DNA from: Nitrospira sp. SG-bin1
GTDB taxonomy: Bacteria > Nitrospirota > Nitrospiria > Nitrospirales > Nitrospiraceae
DNA: 64,000 bases
Assembly: GCA_002083365.1 (NCBI GenBank)
Contig: LVWS01000034.1
Location: 78,083 to 142,082 of the forward strand
Reading direction: 5' to 3'
This document shows, in pieces, positions 8,202-16,998 of this stretch. Position 1 is the first letter of the stretch. The number at the start of each line of letters is the position of its first letter. Both the position numbers and the translations under genes were made by a program. The notes below the pieces were generated by a model that saw only the letters and a list, made by a program, of their open reading frames with translations, searched no databases and had not been told where the DNA came from.

Positions 8202-8618
8202 ATGTCTAAAGCGGTCCATTCCACCTCGACATCCGTCGATGAGCTTCGAACGATGTTGCTCGGCAAACGGTCGGCTGTTCAACAGCAGATCAATGAACTC
8301 CTGGCGCAGTATCGAGAGCATTATTCCACGACCCACAATGATTCCGTGCTCGACCTCGAAGACATGTCGCTACGCGACAGCACGGCCGAACAACAATTGT
8401 CGCTGCTGGAATCGCGCAACCGCACCCGCGTGATGCTCGACACGGCGCTCCGCAGACTGGACGACGGAGAGTATGGATTGTGCGAGGATTGCGGCGCCGA
8501 GATCGGTGCCGGTCGCCTGAGGGCTCTCCCGTTCGCCAAACGCTGTCTGAACTGCCAACATCAGGCAGAAGTGTTGGAGAAAATCGCGAGACAGGAAGAC
8601 CGTCGGGACGACGCGTAA
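8202..8618 (+). CDS. TraR/DksA family zinc-finger protein
   Basis: The 138-residue protein has an N-terminal coiled coil (about 10-80) with an acidic tip region VLDLEDMSLRDST. A C4 zinc finger follows, CEDC-17 residues-CLNC, the arrangement of DksA and TraR. Family members bind the secondary channel of RNA polymerase and change transcription, often with ppGpp; many short paralogues act under stress. Whether this one has DksA activity depends on the tip acids, which only partly match the DxxDxA motif. ATG 8202 lies seven bases after AGAGGAG. It is monocistronic by position. Confidence 0.9.
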   Translation: MSKAVHSTSTSVDELRTMLLGKRSAVQQQINELLAQYREHYSTTHNDSVLDLEDMSLRDSTAEQQLSLLESRNRTRVMLDTALRRLDDGEYGLCEDCGAEIGAGRLRALPFAKRCLNCQHQAEVLEKIARQEDRRDDA

Positions 8619-8696
8619 CCATAGGGGCAGGCCATTCCCTCGGGCGCTATGGCATGAGTCATCGGGCTTCCAGGACGTGCGGCGGTCCCGCATGCG

Positions 8697-8714
8697 ACTA
8701 GGGCTTTTCCCAGT
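8697..8714. promoter_or_regulatory. CTAGGG-type dyad
   Basis: ACTAGGGCTTTTCCCAGT has a 7 of 8 left arm and a 5 of 8 right arm against the consensus, with the fixed 11-bp half-site spacing. It lies about 140 bp upstream of the first recognised start codon of the protease gene. Confidence 0.45.
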
Positions 8715-8855
8715 TCCCTCGTACTTTACTCTATGAAATTCTGCTAGATTGTGCGGATTTCCCGCTTGGTGTAAGGTGCCGCGCGTTGCAGCGAGGATAC
8801 CATCGCACTCGCGGGATTCCATAATCGTACCTTCATTTTCCTCCTTACCATCACC

Positions 8856-10334
8856 TTGACCTGTGAGGGGCTCTTTTCCGCATGGCCGGCTTGGGGGCTG
8901 GGGGCGGGCAAGCTTTACCGTACGGGTAAGAATGCGACGGTGCTTATCATCGGAATCGATGATGAATCCCATGCCTTGTCATTCGGCAGCGGCGTGTTCG
9001 TGTCTCCAGACGGCCTGCTCTTGACGAACGCGCATGTCATTCATGAATCCACACGGATCCTGGTCTACGGGGAGGTGGTCCGCCAACCTGCAACGCCCGA
9101 AGTCATAGCGGTGGATCCGGATCTTGATCTGGCCGCCCTGCGCCTGACCGAATCGTATCCGGTTCCATATTTGCCGTTGTCCCGAGAGCCGCCCGAGGAC
9201 GGCGCGGATGCGGTGACGATCGGCTATCCCCGCTTGCCGGATGTGCTCCAGATGGGCGTCACGATCCATCCGACGGTGTTTCCTGTCACGGTGAGCGGAG
9301 AAGCGACGGGGCAGTCCCGCATCACGCACAGACCTCTGCCGTTCCTTCACGTCACCGGGCTCATGAACGCGGGAAGCAGCGGCGGCCCGCTCGTCGCCGC
9401 CGCGTCCGGACAGATCATCGGGCTTGTGGTGCATACCGTTCCTTATCTGGAAACGGCAAAAAATGCGCAGGGTGAATCGATGGGACGGGTGATGTTGCGC
9501 GCAGGTTTGAGTTATTGCATTCCCTCATCGAGGATTCGCGAATGGCTGGGCACCCTTCACTTCCCGAGCGGCGATCCCGAGGGACCGCCGGATCCTCACC
9601 GCCCGACCGCGAAATCAACAGGGCTCGCCGGATTCGTCGCGACGGCGCACCTACTACAATTGATGGCGGACGTCATTCGGAAAGATCCCGACCTCCTGGA
9701 CATGGCGATCCGGCACTATGAATCGGCGTTGCGGCTGGAATCAAATCGACCGGATATTCTGCATGATCTCGGCCGCGCGTTGGCTTCCAGGGGTGACGCC
9801 GATGAGGCGTGGACGAGATATGAACTGGCGTTGACGCTCATGCCGGATGATCTTGAACTCTTGACGGACGCCGGCGATCTTCGTCGTCAGCAGCGACAAT
9901 TCGGCAAAGCGGAAACGTTCTACAGAAAGGCTTTGCAACGGGCTCCCTGCTACTCCCGAGCCCTGCTCGGCCTCGGGATCATCAGCTCCGAACAAGGTGA
10001 CGCTCAAGGAGCCAAGCGGATGTTTCAGCTCGCCGCCCACTGCCCGTCTTCTTCCTCATGGGCGGCTTACCAGTTGGGCATTGAACTGGAGCGGCGCGGC
10101 GAGCCGACCGAGGCGCTGGCCGTCTGGGAGCAAGCCCTCAATGAACTCTCGCATCCGGTGCCGTCCGGACAACGCTTGATGGCTCGCATACGCCATCGTG
10201 CGAGCGAACTGAGGAATCGACTCCAGTCGACATCCCCCTCCAACTTTGCTGCATCGGCATCAACACCGGAGCGGCTCGAAGGCCGGTTGCACGGTGAAAC
10301 GAACAGACCGCCAAACAGAACTACCGTTGAGTAA
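8856..10334 (+). CDS. Trypsin-like serine protease with C-terminal TPR repeats
   Basis: Residues about 30-230 form a trypsin-like (Deg/S1) protease with the catalytic His in LLTNAHVIHES, Asp in DPDLDLAALRL and Ser in NAGSSGGPLV. About four TPRs follow (about 250-460). There is no PDZ domain, so this is not a standard DegP. The start is a problem. The frame is open from 8775, and codons just before 8856 encode a hydrophobic stretch (FIFLLTITLT) that completes a signal peptide. Yet no ATG, GTG or TTG lies in that stretch and no ribosome site precedes TTG 8856. An unusual ATT/ATC start or a sequence error is possible. A role in envelope protein quality control is inferred. Confidence 0.85.
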   Translation: MTCEGLFSAWPAWGLGAGKLYRTGKNATVLIIGIDDESHALSFGSGVFVSPDGLLLTNAHVIHESTRILVYGEVVRQPATPEVIAVDPDLDLAALRLTESYPVPYLPLSREPPEDGADAVTIGYPRLPDVLQMGVTIHPTVFPVTVSGEATGQSRITHRPLPFLHVTGLMNAGSSGGPLVAAASGQIIGLVVHTVPYLETAKNAQGESMGRVMLRAGLSYCIPSSRIREWLGTLHFPSGDPEGPPDPHRPTAKSTGLAGFVATAHLLQLMADVIRKDPDLLDMAIRHYESALRLESNRPDILHDLGRALASRGDADEAWTRYELALTLMPDDLELLTDAGDLRRQQRQFGKAETFYRKALQRAPCYSRALLGLGIISSEQGDAQGAKRMFQLAAHCPSSSSWAAYQLGIELERRGEPTEALAVWEQALNELSHPVPSGQRLMARIRHRASELRNRLQSTSPSNFAASASTPERLEGRLHGETNRPPNRTTVE

Positions 10335-10376
10335 ATGTTGGCTTCCAACGGCATGCCGGAGGTCACAGGCGTATCG

Positions 10377-10862
10377 TCATTCTATAATCCACAATGCCAC
10401 GCTCTTCGCATCTCGCAACATGCGGTCCGTCACTCCACCGCCGAACAAACGTGTGATTCGAGACGTGCCGGTACGTCCGACCACGATCGTGTCGTGATGT
10501 CCTTCCTGCGCTTCTTCTAGAATGGCGGTCGCAATGTCGCTCTCATGACCGAACTTTGTCCTGATTCGACTTTCATCGATGCCGGACGCGATCAGCGCAT
10601 CGCAAGCCTTCCGCAAGAGCGGACTCTTGGTCTCCCGCTCTCGCTTGAGCCATTCATCCTGCTCCCGGTGCAATTGCGCGCTCAATTGTTTCTCTATCGC
10701 AGGGTTCTCCGACCCGCCGTGCTCCAACAGAGCGCGGGGCATCGGCCTCAGGACATGAAACAACGTCACGGTCACATGGGAAGCGCGTCCCACTACCGTT
10801 CCCACATACTGCACGGCACGCCGAGCGTTCTCCGACTCGTCGATCGCCAAAAGAAGACGCAT
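10377..10862 (-). CDS. Universal stress protein, UspA family
   Basis: This single-domain UspA fold of 161 residues begins MRLLLAIDESENARRAV and ends with the ATP-binding signature GRTGTSRITRLFGGGVTDRML, which fits G-x2-G-x9-G-S/T. It is therefore likely an ATP-binding Usp. Such proteins support survival under stress through mechanisms that vary. It lies 76 bp downstream of the DoxX gene on the same strand and may be cotranscribed with it. Confidence 0.93.
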   Translation of the reverse strand: MRLLLAIDESENARRAVQYVGTVVGRASHVTVTLFHVLRPMPRALLEHGGSENPAIEKQLSAQLHREQDEWLKRERETKSPLLRKACDALIASGIDESRIRTKFGHESDIATAILEEAQEGHHDTIVVGRTGTSRITRLFGGGVTDRMLRDAKSVALWIIE

Positions 10863-10937
10863 GGCCCATTCGAATGCGTATCGTTCCGCTTGCTTTACTC
10901 TGTATCTAAGGCCGTATTCCCCTTGCTGATGTGTTCG

Positions 10938-11384
10938 TTATTGGTGCACCACTTTCTTGAGGGACGGTGCATCGGATTCCACATCCTGGTGCGTCCGTGA
11001 AGCCCCACGATCGACACTCCATCGCCCCGATCCATACGCGGCCACATACAGCAGGCCGCCGATCATTGCGAGATTCTTTAAAAAGTGGATCGTCTGATTC
11101 TGGTCCCCAAAGTTCGTATGGAACAGCAAAGTCGTCGGTATCATGAACAGGATCAGCGCGAGAGCACCCCATTTGGCCCACACTCCAAGCAACAGCGACA
11201 ACCCGCCGGCCACCTCCACGACAACCGCTCCCGCATACAGGAACGTGGTCGCCGTGGTGATCCCCATCGCGGCCATGTACTGCTGCGTACCCTGCGGATC
11301 GGCGATCTTGTTGATACCGGACATCAGGAAGATCAATCCGATCAGGGCCCGTCCTATCAGGCTGGCATACGCCTTGTCATCCAT
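10938..11384 (-). CDS. DoxX family membrane protein
   Basis: The 148-residue protein has four predicted transmembrane helices and the DoxX-type pattern IGRALIGLIFLMSGINKI near the N-terminus, YAGAVVVEVAGGLSLLLG in the middle and FLKNLAMIGGLLY in the third quarter. DoxX relatives include quinol oxidase subunits and redox-stress proteins, but most have no defined role. ATG 11384 is chosen because AAAGG lies upstream and the helix pattern starts right after; an earlier ATG would add a basic 22-residue leader. It stands between the TreT-like gene (upstream) and UspA (downstream). Confidence 0.88.
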   Translation of the reverse strand: MDDKAYASLIGRALIGLIFLMSGINKIADPQGTQQYMAAMGITTATTFLYAGAVVVEVAGGLSLLLGVWAKWGALALILFMIPTTLLFHTNFGDQNQTIHFLKNLAMIGGLLYVAAYGSGRWSVDRGASRTHQDVESDAPSLKKVVHQ

Positions 11385-11463
11385 CGTCGCCACCTTTCTT
11401 TCACCTATCCGGATGTAGAGAAACGCCCTCAGACACCGCCGCGTCACCAAGACATGGCGCTCC

Positions 11464-12681
11464 TCATTCGTCGCGCCGTGCGCCTCGGGCCAAGTGGATC
11501 ATCACTCCCAGATAGTCCTGCACATGTCGCGTGACCAGGAACCGATTACGCGCGAACTCCTTGGCTTGACGACCGATCACCTCGATCCGCTCCGGCTCAT
11601 TCAGCAAACGTTTGATGTAGAAAGCCGCACCGGCGGGTGAATTGACCGTGTACCCCGTGTAGCCGTGGATCAATTGCACGGTAATGCCGCCGGTATCGCC
11701 CCCGATGACGGGCTTGCCTTTCCACATGGCCTCCGTCACCGTCAACCCGAACCCTTCCCGAACCGATTTCTGAATGATGATGGTGGCAGCGCGCTGCAAC
11801 GCATTGACTTCCAGGTTCGCCGTCGGCGGCAGCAGCAACAGTTGCACGTCCGGATCCACCCCCACCGCCTCCTGCACCTCCGCGAGCACCGCCGCCCCTT
11901 CGGGATCATCCGTCGCCGTGCCGCCCGCCAGCACCAGTCGGCAATCATGGCTCTGTTTCACGATCCGGTAGGCGGCCACCACGCCGAGCGGATCCTTAAA
12001 CCGATCGAATCGAGAGACTTGCAGCAGAATCGGCTTATCCGTCGGGACGTTCAACTTGTCCAGCACCGAACGGATCTCTTCCTCCGTGAGTTCGCGGTTC
12101 TTATCGCTCAAGGGATCGATCGACGGGTAGACGATGAATTGCGGCACCGGCAGGCGGCGTGCGAACTTCGGGAGGGACACGATCGCCGCATCGTACTGCG
12201 ACACGAACGGGCGGAGGAACTGCCATACCCCCGGTTGAGGGGACGATACGTCGATGTGGCACCGCCATAACCATCGCGCCCCCGATGGGCGTGAGCCGAT
12301 GAGCGCGGCCGGCTGAGGGTCATGGATCATGGCGACGTCGGCATCCAAGTTGAGATGTTGCGCATTATCCCGATTGGTGTCGAGATAGGCCTCATACATC
12401 GCCTTCGTAATGTGTTGAGCGGTTCCCTGCAAGGCGTTATGGAAACTCTTCGTCGTATGATAAAACGCATCGGAGCCGGCCATGATTTCCCAACGGGTCT
12501 GAATTCCCAGTTCCTCGAACAGGGGCAACAGCCGGTGAAGCATCTCCGCCACTCCCCCGCCGTACCGGGTGGAGTTCACGTGCAACATGCGCGTTCCTTC
12601 CAAGCGCCGACCGAGTTGACGAAGCAATTCGATCGTGCCGGAAGGGACGAACGGACGATATTGTTCGAGCAGGTCCGCCAT
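11464..12681 (-). CDS. treT: GT4 glycosyltransferase, trehalose synthase TreT type
   Basis: The 405-residue GT-B enzyme fits glycosyltransferring trehalose synthase. TreT makes trehalose from an NDP-glucose and glucose in one reversible step. The N-terminus has VNSTRYGGGVAEMLHRLLPL, the glycine-rich acceptor loop typical of TreT. HIDVSSPQPGVW and SRFDRFKDPLGVV follow. The C-terminal donor site includes QKSVREGFGLTVTEAMWKGKPVIG with the EGFGLTVTEA motif. Product specificity cannot be proved by eye; sucrose-phosphate-like relatives share motifs. It is the last gene of a compact operon with DUF5752, a nucleotidyltransferase and a phosphoesterase, starting 3 bp after the DUF5752 stop. Confidence 0.88.
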   Translation of the reverse strand: MADLLEQYRPFVPSGTIELLRQLGRRLEGTRMLHVNSTRYGGGVAEMLHRLLPLFEELGIQTRWEIMAGSDAFYHTTKSFHNALQGTAQHITKAMYEAYLDTNRDNAQHLNLDADVAMIHDPQPAALIGSRPSGARWLWRCHIDVSSPQPGVWQFLRPFVSQYDAAIVSLPKFARRLPVPQFIVYPSIDPLSDKNRELTEEEIRSVLDKLNVPTDKPILLQVSRFDRFKDPLGVVAAYRIVKQSHDCRLVLAGGTATDDPEGAAVLAEVQEAVGVDPDVQLLLLPPTANLEVNALQRAATIIIQKSVREGFGLTVTEAMWKGKPVIGGDTGGITVQLIHGYTGYTVNSPAGAAFYIKRLLNEPERIEVIGRQAKEFARNRFLVTRHVQDYLGVMIHLARGARRDE

Positions 12682-12684
12682 GCG

Positions 12685-13371
12685 TCAGGCCTTGTGTAAC
12701 TCACCGTCGCACAATGCGACGATGCGGGCGCGCATCCCTTCCAGATTCAAGCCGAGGCGCACCACGCGTTCGACCTGCGCCGACAGCTGCGGCAGATTCA
12801 GACCTTCCGGGGCCTTCAGCCAATGGGAAAAATCATCGAACCCCGGCGTCTTTCGCATGCGGGCCTCGCACAGATGAAAATACAGGGCCCCCACTTCGAC
12901 CTCGTGCACGACGTTCCGGAAATCCCACAAGGTCCAAGCCTGGCGCTCCAGCGGCGCCTCGATGACGTAGGACCGCACGAAGTCGAACGGTTCCGCACCA
13001 GTAATGCGATACACGGAAGGATGATGGCTGAGGTGCTCGTCGAGGATGGCAATAATGTCTTGTCGCAACGCTTCCGGCGAAAGATACGAGAACGGATCCA
13101 ACACCCCCAGACGTTCTCCGAGCACACGATCATGGGCATGCAGCGCGGCCCAGGTGGCGAAATCATTGGGATACAAGGTCTGGGCGTATGCGTGACGCAG
13201 ATAGTAGCTATGGGTGTGATAGTAAATGCTGTCGGAGGGAACTTCCTCCATCAACTCCAGGAGACGAGGAATGTCCGTGGCGCGCTTCCCAATTACCTCG
13301 CGCAGCTCCATACAGCTGACGAATTGAAACGGACGCATGGCTCGGGGATATTCGTTGGCGGGCGGATTCAT
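12685..13371 (-). CDS. DUF5752 family protein
   Basis: The 228-residue soluble protein starts at ATG 13371, overlapping the previous stop by ATGA. Recognisable parts are FVSCMELREVIGKRATDIPRL, the histidine-rich SIYYHTHSYYLRHAY, YPNDFATWAALHAHDRVLGERL and FDDFSHWLKAPEGL. DUF5752 proteins commonly sit next to trehalose or glycogen glycosyltransferases, as here. Their biochemical role is not known; the histidine-rich helix could bind metal. Translational coupling on both sides (overlap upstream, 3 bp gap to TreT) ties it to trehalose metabolism. Confidence 0.88.
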   Translation of the reverse strand: MNPPANEYPRAMRPFQFVSCMELREVIGKRATDIPRLLELMEEVPSDSIYYHTHSYYLRHAYAQTLYPNDFATWAALHAHDRVLGERLGVLDPFSYLSPEALRQDIIAILDEHLSHHPSVYRITGAEPFDFVRSYVIEAPLERQAWTLWDFRNVVHEVEVGALYFHLCEARMRKTPGFDDFSHWLKAPEGLNLPQLSAQVERVVRLGLNLEGMRARIVALCDGELHKA

Positions 13372-14249
13372 GCGGCCGACTTCTCTGACTGTGCGTGCGG
13401 ACTCCTCCGCCGTCGCGATGTTCGGGGGGGTTCTCGATCCGAGCCGATGTGTTGTTCTTTTCGAAATTGGGCCGTCAGGAATTCCGTTTGCTCGGCCGTC
13501 AGAGAACCGCGCGGAGGATGACGGGCATCCTCGTACTCTCCTCGCTCGATGGAATCCAAATATTGTCCCCAGGACAACAGCGTCCCCTGACAGACCGTCC
13601 TGTCGGACGGAACCGTGACGCTTTCCAACTCCACTCGACGGAGCAGCTCGCCCATCAACCAGCGAGGGATGTGCAACCGACGCCCGGGGTACACATATCC
13701 GAAGAGGATCATGTGGCTGAAGAGCACTCTCCAGTGCGCGTGGAATCGCCGGAGCAGCCGCGACCAGTCGAGCGTCCGGGAGCATGCGTGGAACAGGTGC
13801 GCGATATCGGCCCCGTCATAGCGCTCCCTATCCATGACAAACGCTTTCGACCAGATCATCTCCTCGACGGGAACCAGATACGCCGGCTCGCCCAAGAGGA
13901 CGACCTTGGGGGCTTCACCGAACCATTCGGCATCGACGGCGCAGATACCGTTTCCCGATCCGAAAATGATGTCAATGACGTGATCCTCTTTCCACGCCTT
14001 GCAGATCCAATGGGGAAACCGCACTTCCGTTGCGTATCCTTTCTCGGCCAAGAACCGCATAAGCTGGTCCACGGTCTCCCGGTGCACGAAGACGTCCAGA
14101 TCCTTGGTCCGACGCACCACCCCGGCATAGCTTTCCAAGGCAAAGGCGCCGCCGACCAGAAAGGGAATTCCAGAATGTCGCATATCTCGCAATGCCTGTC
14201 GATAGAGTGCCTGGGCGGGCCGGTCGACGAGCTCTCGAGTCATGTTCAT
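13368..14249 (-). CDS. Nucleotidyltransferase-fold protein
   Basis: The 293-residue protein has a minimal nucleotidyltransferase core: FLVGGAFALESYAG (residues about 29-42) and RTKDLDVFVHRET (about 46-58) with the Asp-x-Asp metal motif. DIIFGSGNG follows. The second half is helical with a basic tail. The fold resembles aminoglycoside nucleotidyltransferases and CCA-like enzymes, but the substrate is unknown; AMP or NMP transfer to a protein or sugar is possible. It overlaps both neighbours by 4 bp (ATGA), so translation is coupled with the phosphoesterase upstream and DUF5752 downstream. Confidence 0.85.
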   Translation of the reverse strand: MNMTRELVDRPAQALYRQALRDMRHSGIPFLVGGAFALESYAGVVRRTKDLDVFVHRETVDQLMRFLAEKGYATEVRFPHWICKAWKEDHVIDIIFGSGNGICAVDAEWFGEAPKVVLLGEPAYLVPVEEMIWSKAFVMDRERYDGADIAHLFHACSRTLDWSRLLRRFHAHWRVLFSHMILFGYVYPGRRLHIPRWLMGELLRRVELESVTVPSDRTVCQGTLLSWGQYLDSIERGEYEDARHPPRGSLTAEQTEFLTAQFRKEQHIGSDREPPRTSRRRRSPHAQSEKSAA

Positions 14250-15004
14250 ATCCGTTCCACCGTCTTCGTCAACGGAAGCCGAATCACCCGCAGCGGCGGT
14301 TCCTGGGTAGTCTGTTGAAGCAGCAGGGGCAGGGCGACGTTGTATACGGGTATTCCGGCCTTGGTCCGTCCTTCCAGGGATCCGTGGTGCGCGTGGCCAT
14401 GAAAGACCGCCGTCGCACCGTACCGATCGATCGGCTCCTCCAAGCGGCTGGTCCCCAGAAACGGGACGATTTCCGGCGATTCTCCGACCAGAGTCTCCCG
14501 GATGGGGGCATAGTGCAGCAACACGACACGAGGCGACGCGGCCTGTTTGGCCAAGGCCGATTCCAATTTCAACGCCTCGTCGACCGATTCATGGACGAAC
14601 CGTTTGACGGCCGGCTCTCCCCAGGACTGCAACAGGCGATCTCCGAACCCTCCCGCGAATCCTTTGACTCCGACGAACTCCACTCCTTTTATCTGCACGG
14701 ACGTTCCATCGAGCACGCACATCCCCTGACGTTCGAACAAATCGGTAAGCGATTCAGCATGGCCCGATTCATGGTCATGGTTTCCCAGCACGGCGGCCAC
14801 GGGAATCCCTTCGAGAGCCGGAAGGGCTTCAACCAGCAGCTTCGCCTCTTCCGGCTTCCCGTAATCGGTGATGTCACCGCACAATAAGAGAACATCGCAG
14901 CATTCCGCGATCCGCCCGAACAGGGATCGAATCTCCTCGACCCCGAATCGGGGACAATGCAGGTCTCCTATGGCTCCGATCCGTACGTTTCCGTCGACCG
15001 GCAT
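14246..15004 (-). CDS. Metallophosphoesterase
   Basis: The 252-residue protein carries the calcineurin-like motifs in order: GAIGDLHCPR (D-x-H), LLLCGDITDYG (GD), VLGNHDHES (GNHD/E), LLHYAP and VFHGHAHHGSLEG (GHxH). It should bind two metals and hydrolyse a phosphomonoester or diester. A trehalose- or sugar-phosphate or a nucleotide could be the substrate given the operon, but this is inference. It is the first coupled gene of the leftward operon ending in TreT. The upstream BON lipoprotein gene ends 2 bp before its start codon, so that gene may share the transcript. Confidence 0.9.
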   Translation of the reverse strand: MPVDGNVRIGAIGDLHCPRFGVEEIRSLFGRIAECCDVLLLCGDITDYGKPEEAKLLVEALPALEGIPVAAVLGNHDHESGHAESLTDLFERQGMCVLDGTSVQIKGVEFVGVKGFAGGFGDRLLQSWGEPAVKRFVHESVDEALKLESALAKQAASPRVVLLHYAPIRETLVGESPEIVPFLGTSRLEEPIDRYGATAVFHGHAHHGSLEGRTKAGIPVYNVALPLLLQQTTQEPPLRVIRLPLTKTVERI

Positions 15005-15005
15005 C

Positions 15006-15344
15006 TCAGTCTGGCTGTTTATCGGGCTCTTTTCCGTTGTGCCGTTGAGCCGTTTGCACCTGGAGGTGGTTGTCGACTCGTCTGACGCCGCTGACCTGTT
15101 TCGCGAGTTCCTCGGCTCGTATCCTGTGCTCCGAAGTCTGCACCGTTCCACTCAGCCGTACGATTCCCTGTTCCGTGTCGACGTCTACTCTCGCAAAATT
15201 GGCCCGACGATCGGCGGTGAGATTCTTTTGCACCGCCGCCGTCACAGACGCGTCATGCATGGTTTGAACGGCCGCGTTGCTCTGCGTGCCCTGACAGGCG
15301 GCAAGCCCGCCGACCAACCACAGTGCGAGCAAGAACCCTCGCAT
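15006..15344 (-). CDS. BON-domain lipoprotein
   Basis: The 112-residue product has a lipoprotein signal with lipobox GLAAC (Cys near residue 17). One BON domain follows (about 33-100): DASVTAAVQKNL, VDVDTEQGIVRLSGTV and AEELAKQVSGVRRVDNHLQV. BON domains bind phospholipid surfaces; OsmY and DolP-like proteins use them in envelope stress. ATG 15344 has GGAGG upstream. It is one of four BON proteins in this window. Confidence 0.9.
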   Translation of the reverse strand: MRGFLLALWLVGGLAACQGTQSNAAVQTMHDASVTAAVQKNLTADRRANFARVDVDTEQGIVRLSGTVQTSEHRIRAEELAKQVSGVRRVDNHLQVQTAQRHNGKEPDKQPD

Positions 15345-15373
15345 GGAGCGTCCTCCGGAAATATAGAACAGGA

Positions 15374-15703
15374 TCACATTGCCGAGCGGCCCGGCTCGCG
15401 CGCCATGTCTTGCGCTTGCTTGGCGAATTCCTTGGCCGAACGTCCCGCATCACGAACCGCCTCTTCACCCTTGTTGTAATAATCTTTTCCCCGTTCCACC
15501 GCGGTGTCCCATGCCTCTTGTCCCTTCTCCACCAAATCATCCGTCGCGCGATTGGCGTAGTCACGCAACATACCGCGCAACTCCGATCCTCGCTGAGGAG
15601 CAAACAGCAGTGCGATGCCGGCCCCGATCAAGGCTCCGGCCATGAATGCGGACCATCCCGTGGCGTCTCCGACATGTTCATCGTAATAGCTTCCATTGCG
15701 CAT
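15374..15703 (-). CDS. YtxH-domain small membrane protein
   Basis: The 109-residue protein has one transmembrane helix (about 17-36, WSAFMAGALIGAGIALLFAP) followed by QRGSELRGMLRDYA, the YtxH signature. An amphipathic Lys/Glu/Ala-rich helix continues to the end. YtxH proteins are general stress proteins of unclear action; they anchor to the inner membrane. AAAGGAGG lies upstream of ATG 15703. The adjacent BON lipoprotein follows after 29 bp. Confidence 0.88.
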   Translation of the reverse strand: MRNGSYYDEHVGDATGWSAFMAGALIGAGIALLFAPQRGSELRGMLRDYANRATDDLVEKGQEAWDTAVERGKDYYNKGEEAVRDAGRSAKEFAKQAQDMAREPGRSAM

Positions 15704-15731
15704 ACTGGTACCCTCCTTTGGTGTCTAGTCA

Positions 15732-16166
15732 CTAATCGGAATGTTGTGATGGCATCCGGGTTTCATTGACCTGTCGTTCCGCTTCAAACCAGTGGGCCCA
15801 ATCATTGCCGTGTTGACAACCGCCGTCTTGAAACAGGATGAACGCCCGCTCCGCGATTCGGCGGTGCGCCGAATCCTGTTCGATGCCGTCGTGCCCGTTT
15901 GGAGCAGAAGCGGAAAGCTTTTCATCGAGAACCTTCTCCGATTCCTGCAATCCGGAGGACGGCTCCTCTGGAATCCGCTGTGTCTCCTGCCGCTGTTTCG
16001 ACCCCGCGACGGGCTGTGATGAACTGCGCCGGACGGCATGCCCGCTCGAGCCCCGACCGGTCGATTCAGCACGCATTCGGTCTTCCTTGGGGTCTTCCTT
16101 GTCCGGATCCGGCTTTGCTGCCGGGATCTGAGACTGCTTGGTTTTACGTTTGTCCGTACCTGCCAT
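15732..16166 (-). CDS. DUF2934-like protein
   Basis: The 144-residue soluble protein has a disordered, highly charged N-terminal two thirds. It ends with HRRIAERAFILFQDGGCQHGND and WAHWFEAERQV. That C-terminal motif (RIAExAYxLxxxRG...DWxxAExEl) is typical of DUF2934, a short domain of unknown function common in Nitrospira and proteobacteria. ATG 16166 has GGAGAGGAAG upstream. It is cotranscribed at most with the YtxH gene 28 bp downstream. Confidence 0.8.
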   Translation of the reverse strand: MAGTDKRKTKQSQIPAAKPDPDKEDPKEDRMRAESTGRGSSGHAVRRSSSQPVAGSKQRQETQRIPEEPSSGLQESEKVLDEKLSASAPNGHDGIEQDSAHRRIAERAFILFQDGGCQHGNDWAHWFEAERQVNETRMPSQHSD

Positions 16167-16268
16167 AACTTCCTCTCCTGTCGCGAGCACCTTCCTTGAT
16201 CCGCGATTACCTCATCCGTGATCATTCTGGATCATTGACGACCGCTTCATTCTCTGTCCGATGGTCCT

Positions 16269-16967
16269 CTACTGTCCGCTGCGAGACGAGAGCAACTGTT
16301 TGATCGTCGTGGCCGTACCCATGTCGGAGGCTTCGACACGAACCTGATCCCCTTCTTTGAAGGCACAGTGGCCGATCTGGAATCCGGATCCGCGTGCCAC
16401 GTCTTCCTTGGCTCGTGGGTCCGTCGAACCGACAGTCGCCTGCAGGTGTGATGGATCTTGCGTTGGTGGAGCGAGGGCATGTTGCTCCAGGTCTTTTCGA
16501 TCGCGCTCTCCCGCCTTGGCTGCTTGCTCATGGTTCTTGGAAGACTGTTGCATCGAGGCAGTCGGAGGAATTTCCGTACGTTCCCGGACTCCTTCCTGAC
16601 CAGACGAGACGTGGGCCTGATCGCTGGATGGACACACTTTATTCGTATCCTTGGTGACGCGAAGATGTATCTGTTGTCCGCGGTCTCCTTCGATCGTATA
16701 TTCCTCACCTTGGATCTTTTTGATAGCCCCGATGATGATTTCCGGCCCTGCAAGGATTGGGGACGAGGCTGCACCGCTTAAACCCAGCCCCTGCTGGCCG
16801 CTCTGCTGACTCGACTCCCCCTTCGAAACACCGGGATTGTCTTTGGAACCGGCATGGCCCGCATCTCCCAAGAAGGCCCACCCACCAACTATGCTACACA
16901 GCATGCATAGTACGCGTGACGCTCGCCTCAGATCTATTCGCACCGGAGCGGTTTCTATTGTATGCAT
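16269..16967 (-). CDS. Secreted protein with OB-like module
   Basis: The 232-residue protein has a signal peptide (cleavage near GDAGHA) and a short beta-rich module IIGAIKKIQGEEYTIEGDRGQ, IHLRVTKDTNKVC. A long low-complexity Gln/Ser/Glu insert follows, then the module resumes with FKEGDQVRVEASDMGTATTIKQL. The split module matches the third module of the protein at 50788-51837 and the protein at 24388-24789. This suggests a shared periplasmic OB-fold family interrupted here by a large insertion. The function is unknown. Confidence 0.75.
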   Translation of the reverse strand: MHTIETAPVRIDLRRASRVLCMLCSIVGGWAFLGDAGHAGSKDNPGVSKGESSQQSGQQGLGLSGAASSPILAGPEIIIGAIKKIQGEEYTIEGDRGQQIHLRVTKDTNKVCPSSDQAHVSSGQEGVRERTEIPPTASMQQSSKNHEQAAKAGERDRKDLEQHALAPPTQDPSHLQATVGSTDPRAKEDVARGSGFQIGHCAFKEGDQVRVEASDMGTATTIKQLLSSRSGQ

Positions 16968-16998
16968 GAGTCAACCCCTTTGAAACAGATGGCGATGA

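Noticed and set aside
12685..13785. Longer version of the DUF5752 protein starting at 13785
   Set aside because: The extra 138 residues overlap the nucleotidyltransferase gene in another frame; ATG 13371 with ATGA coupling is better.
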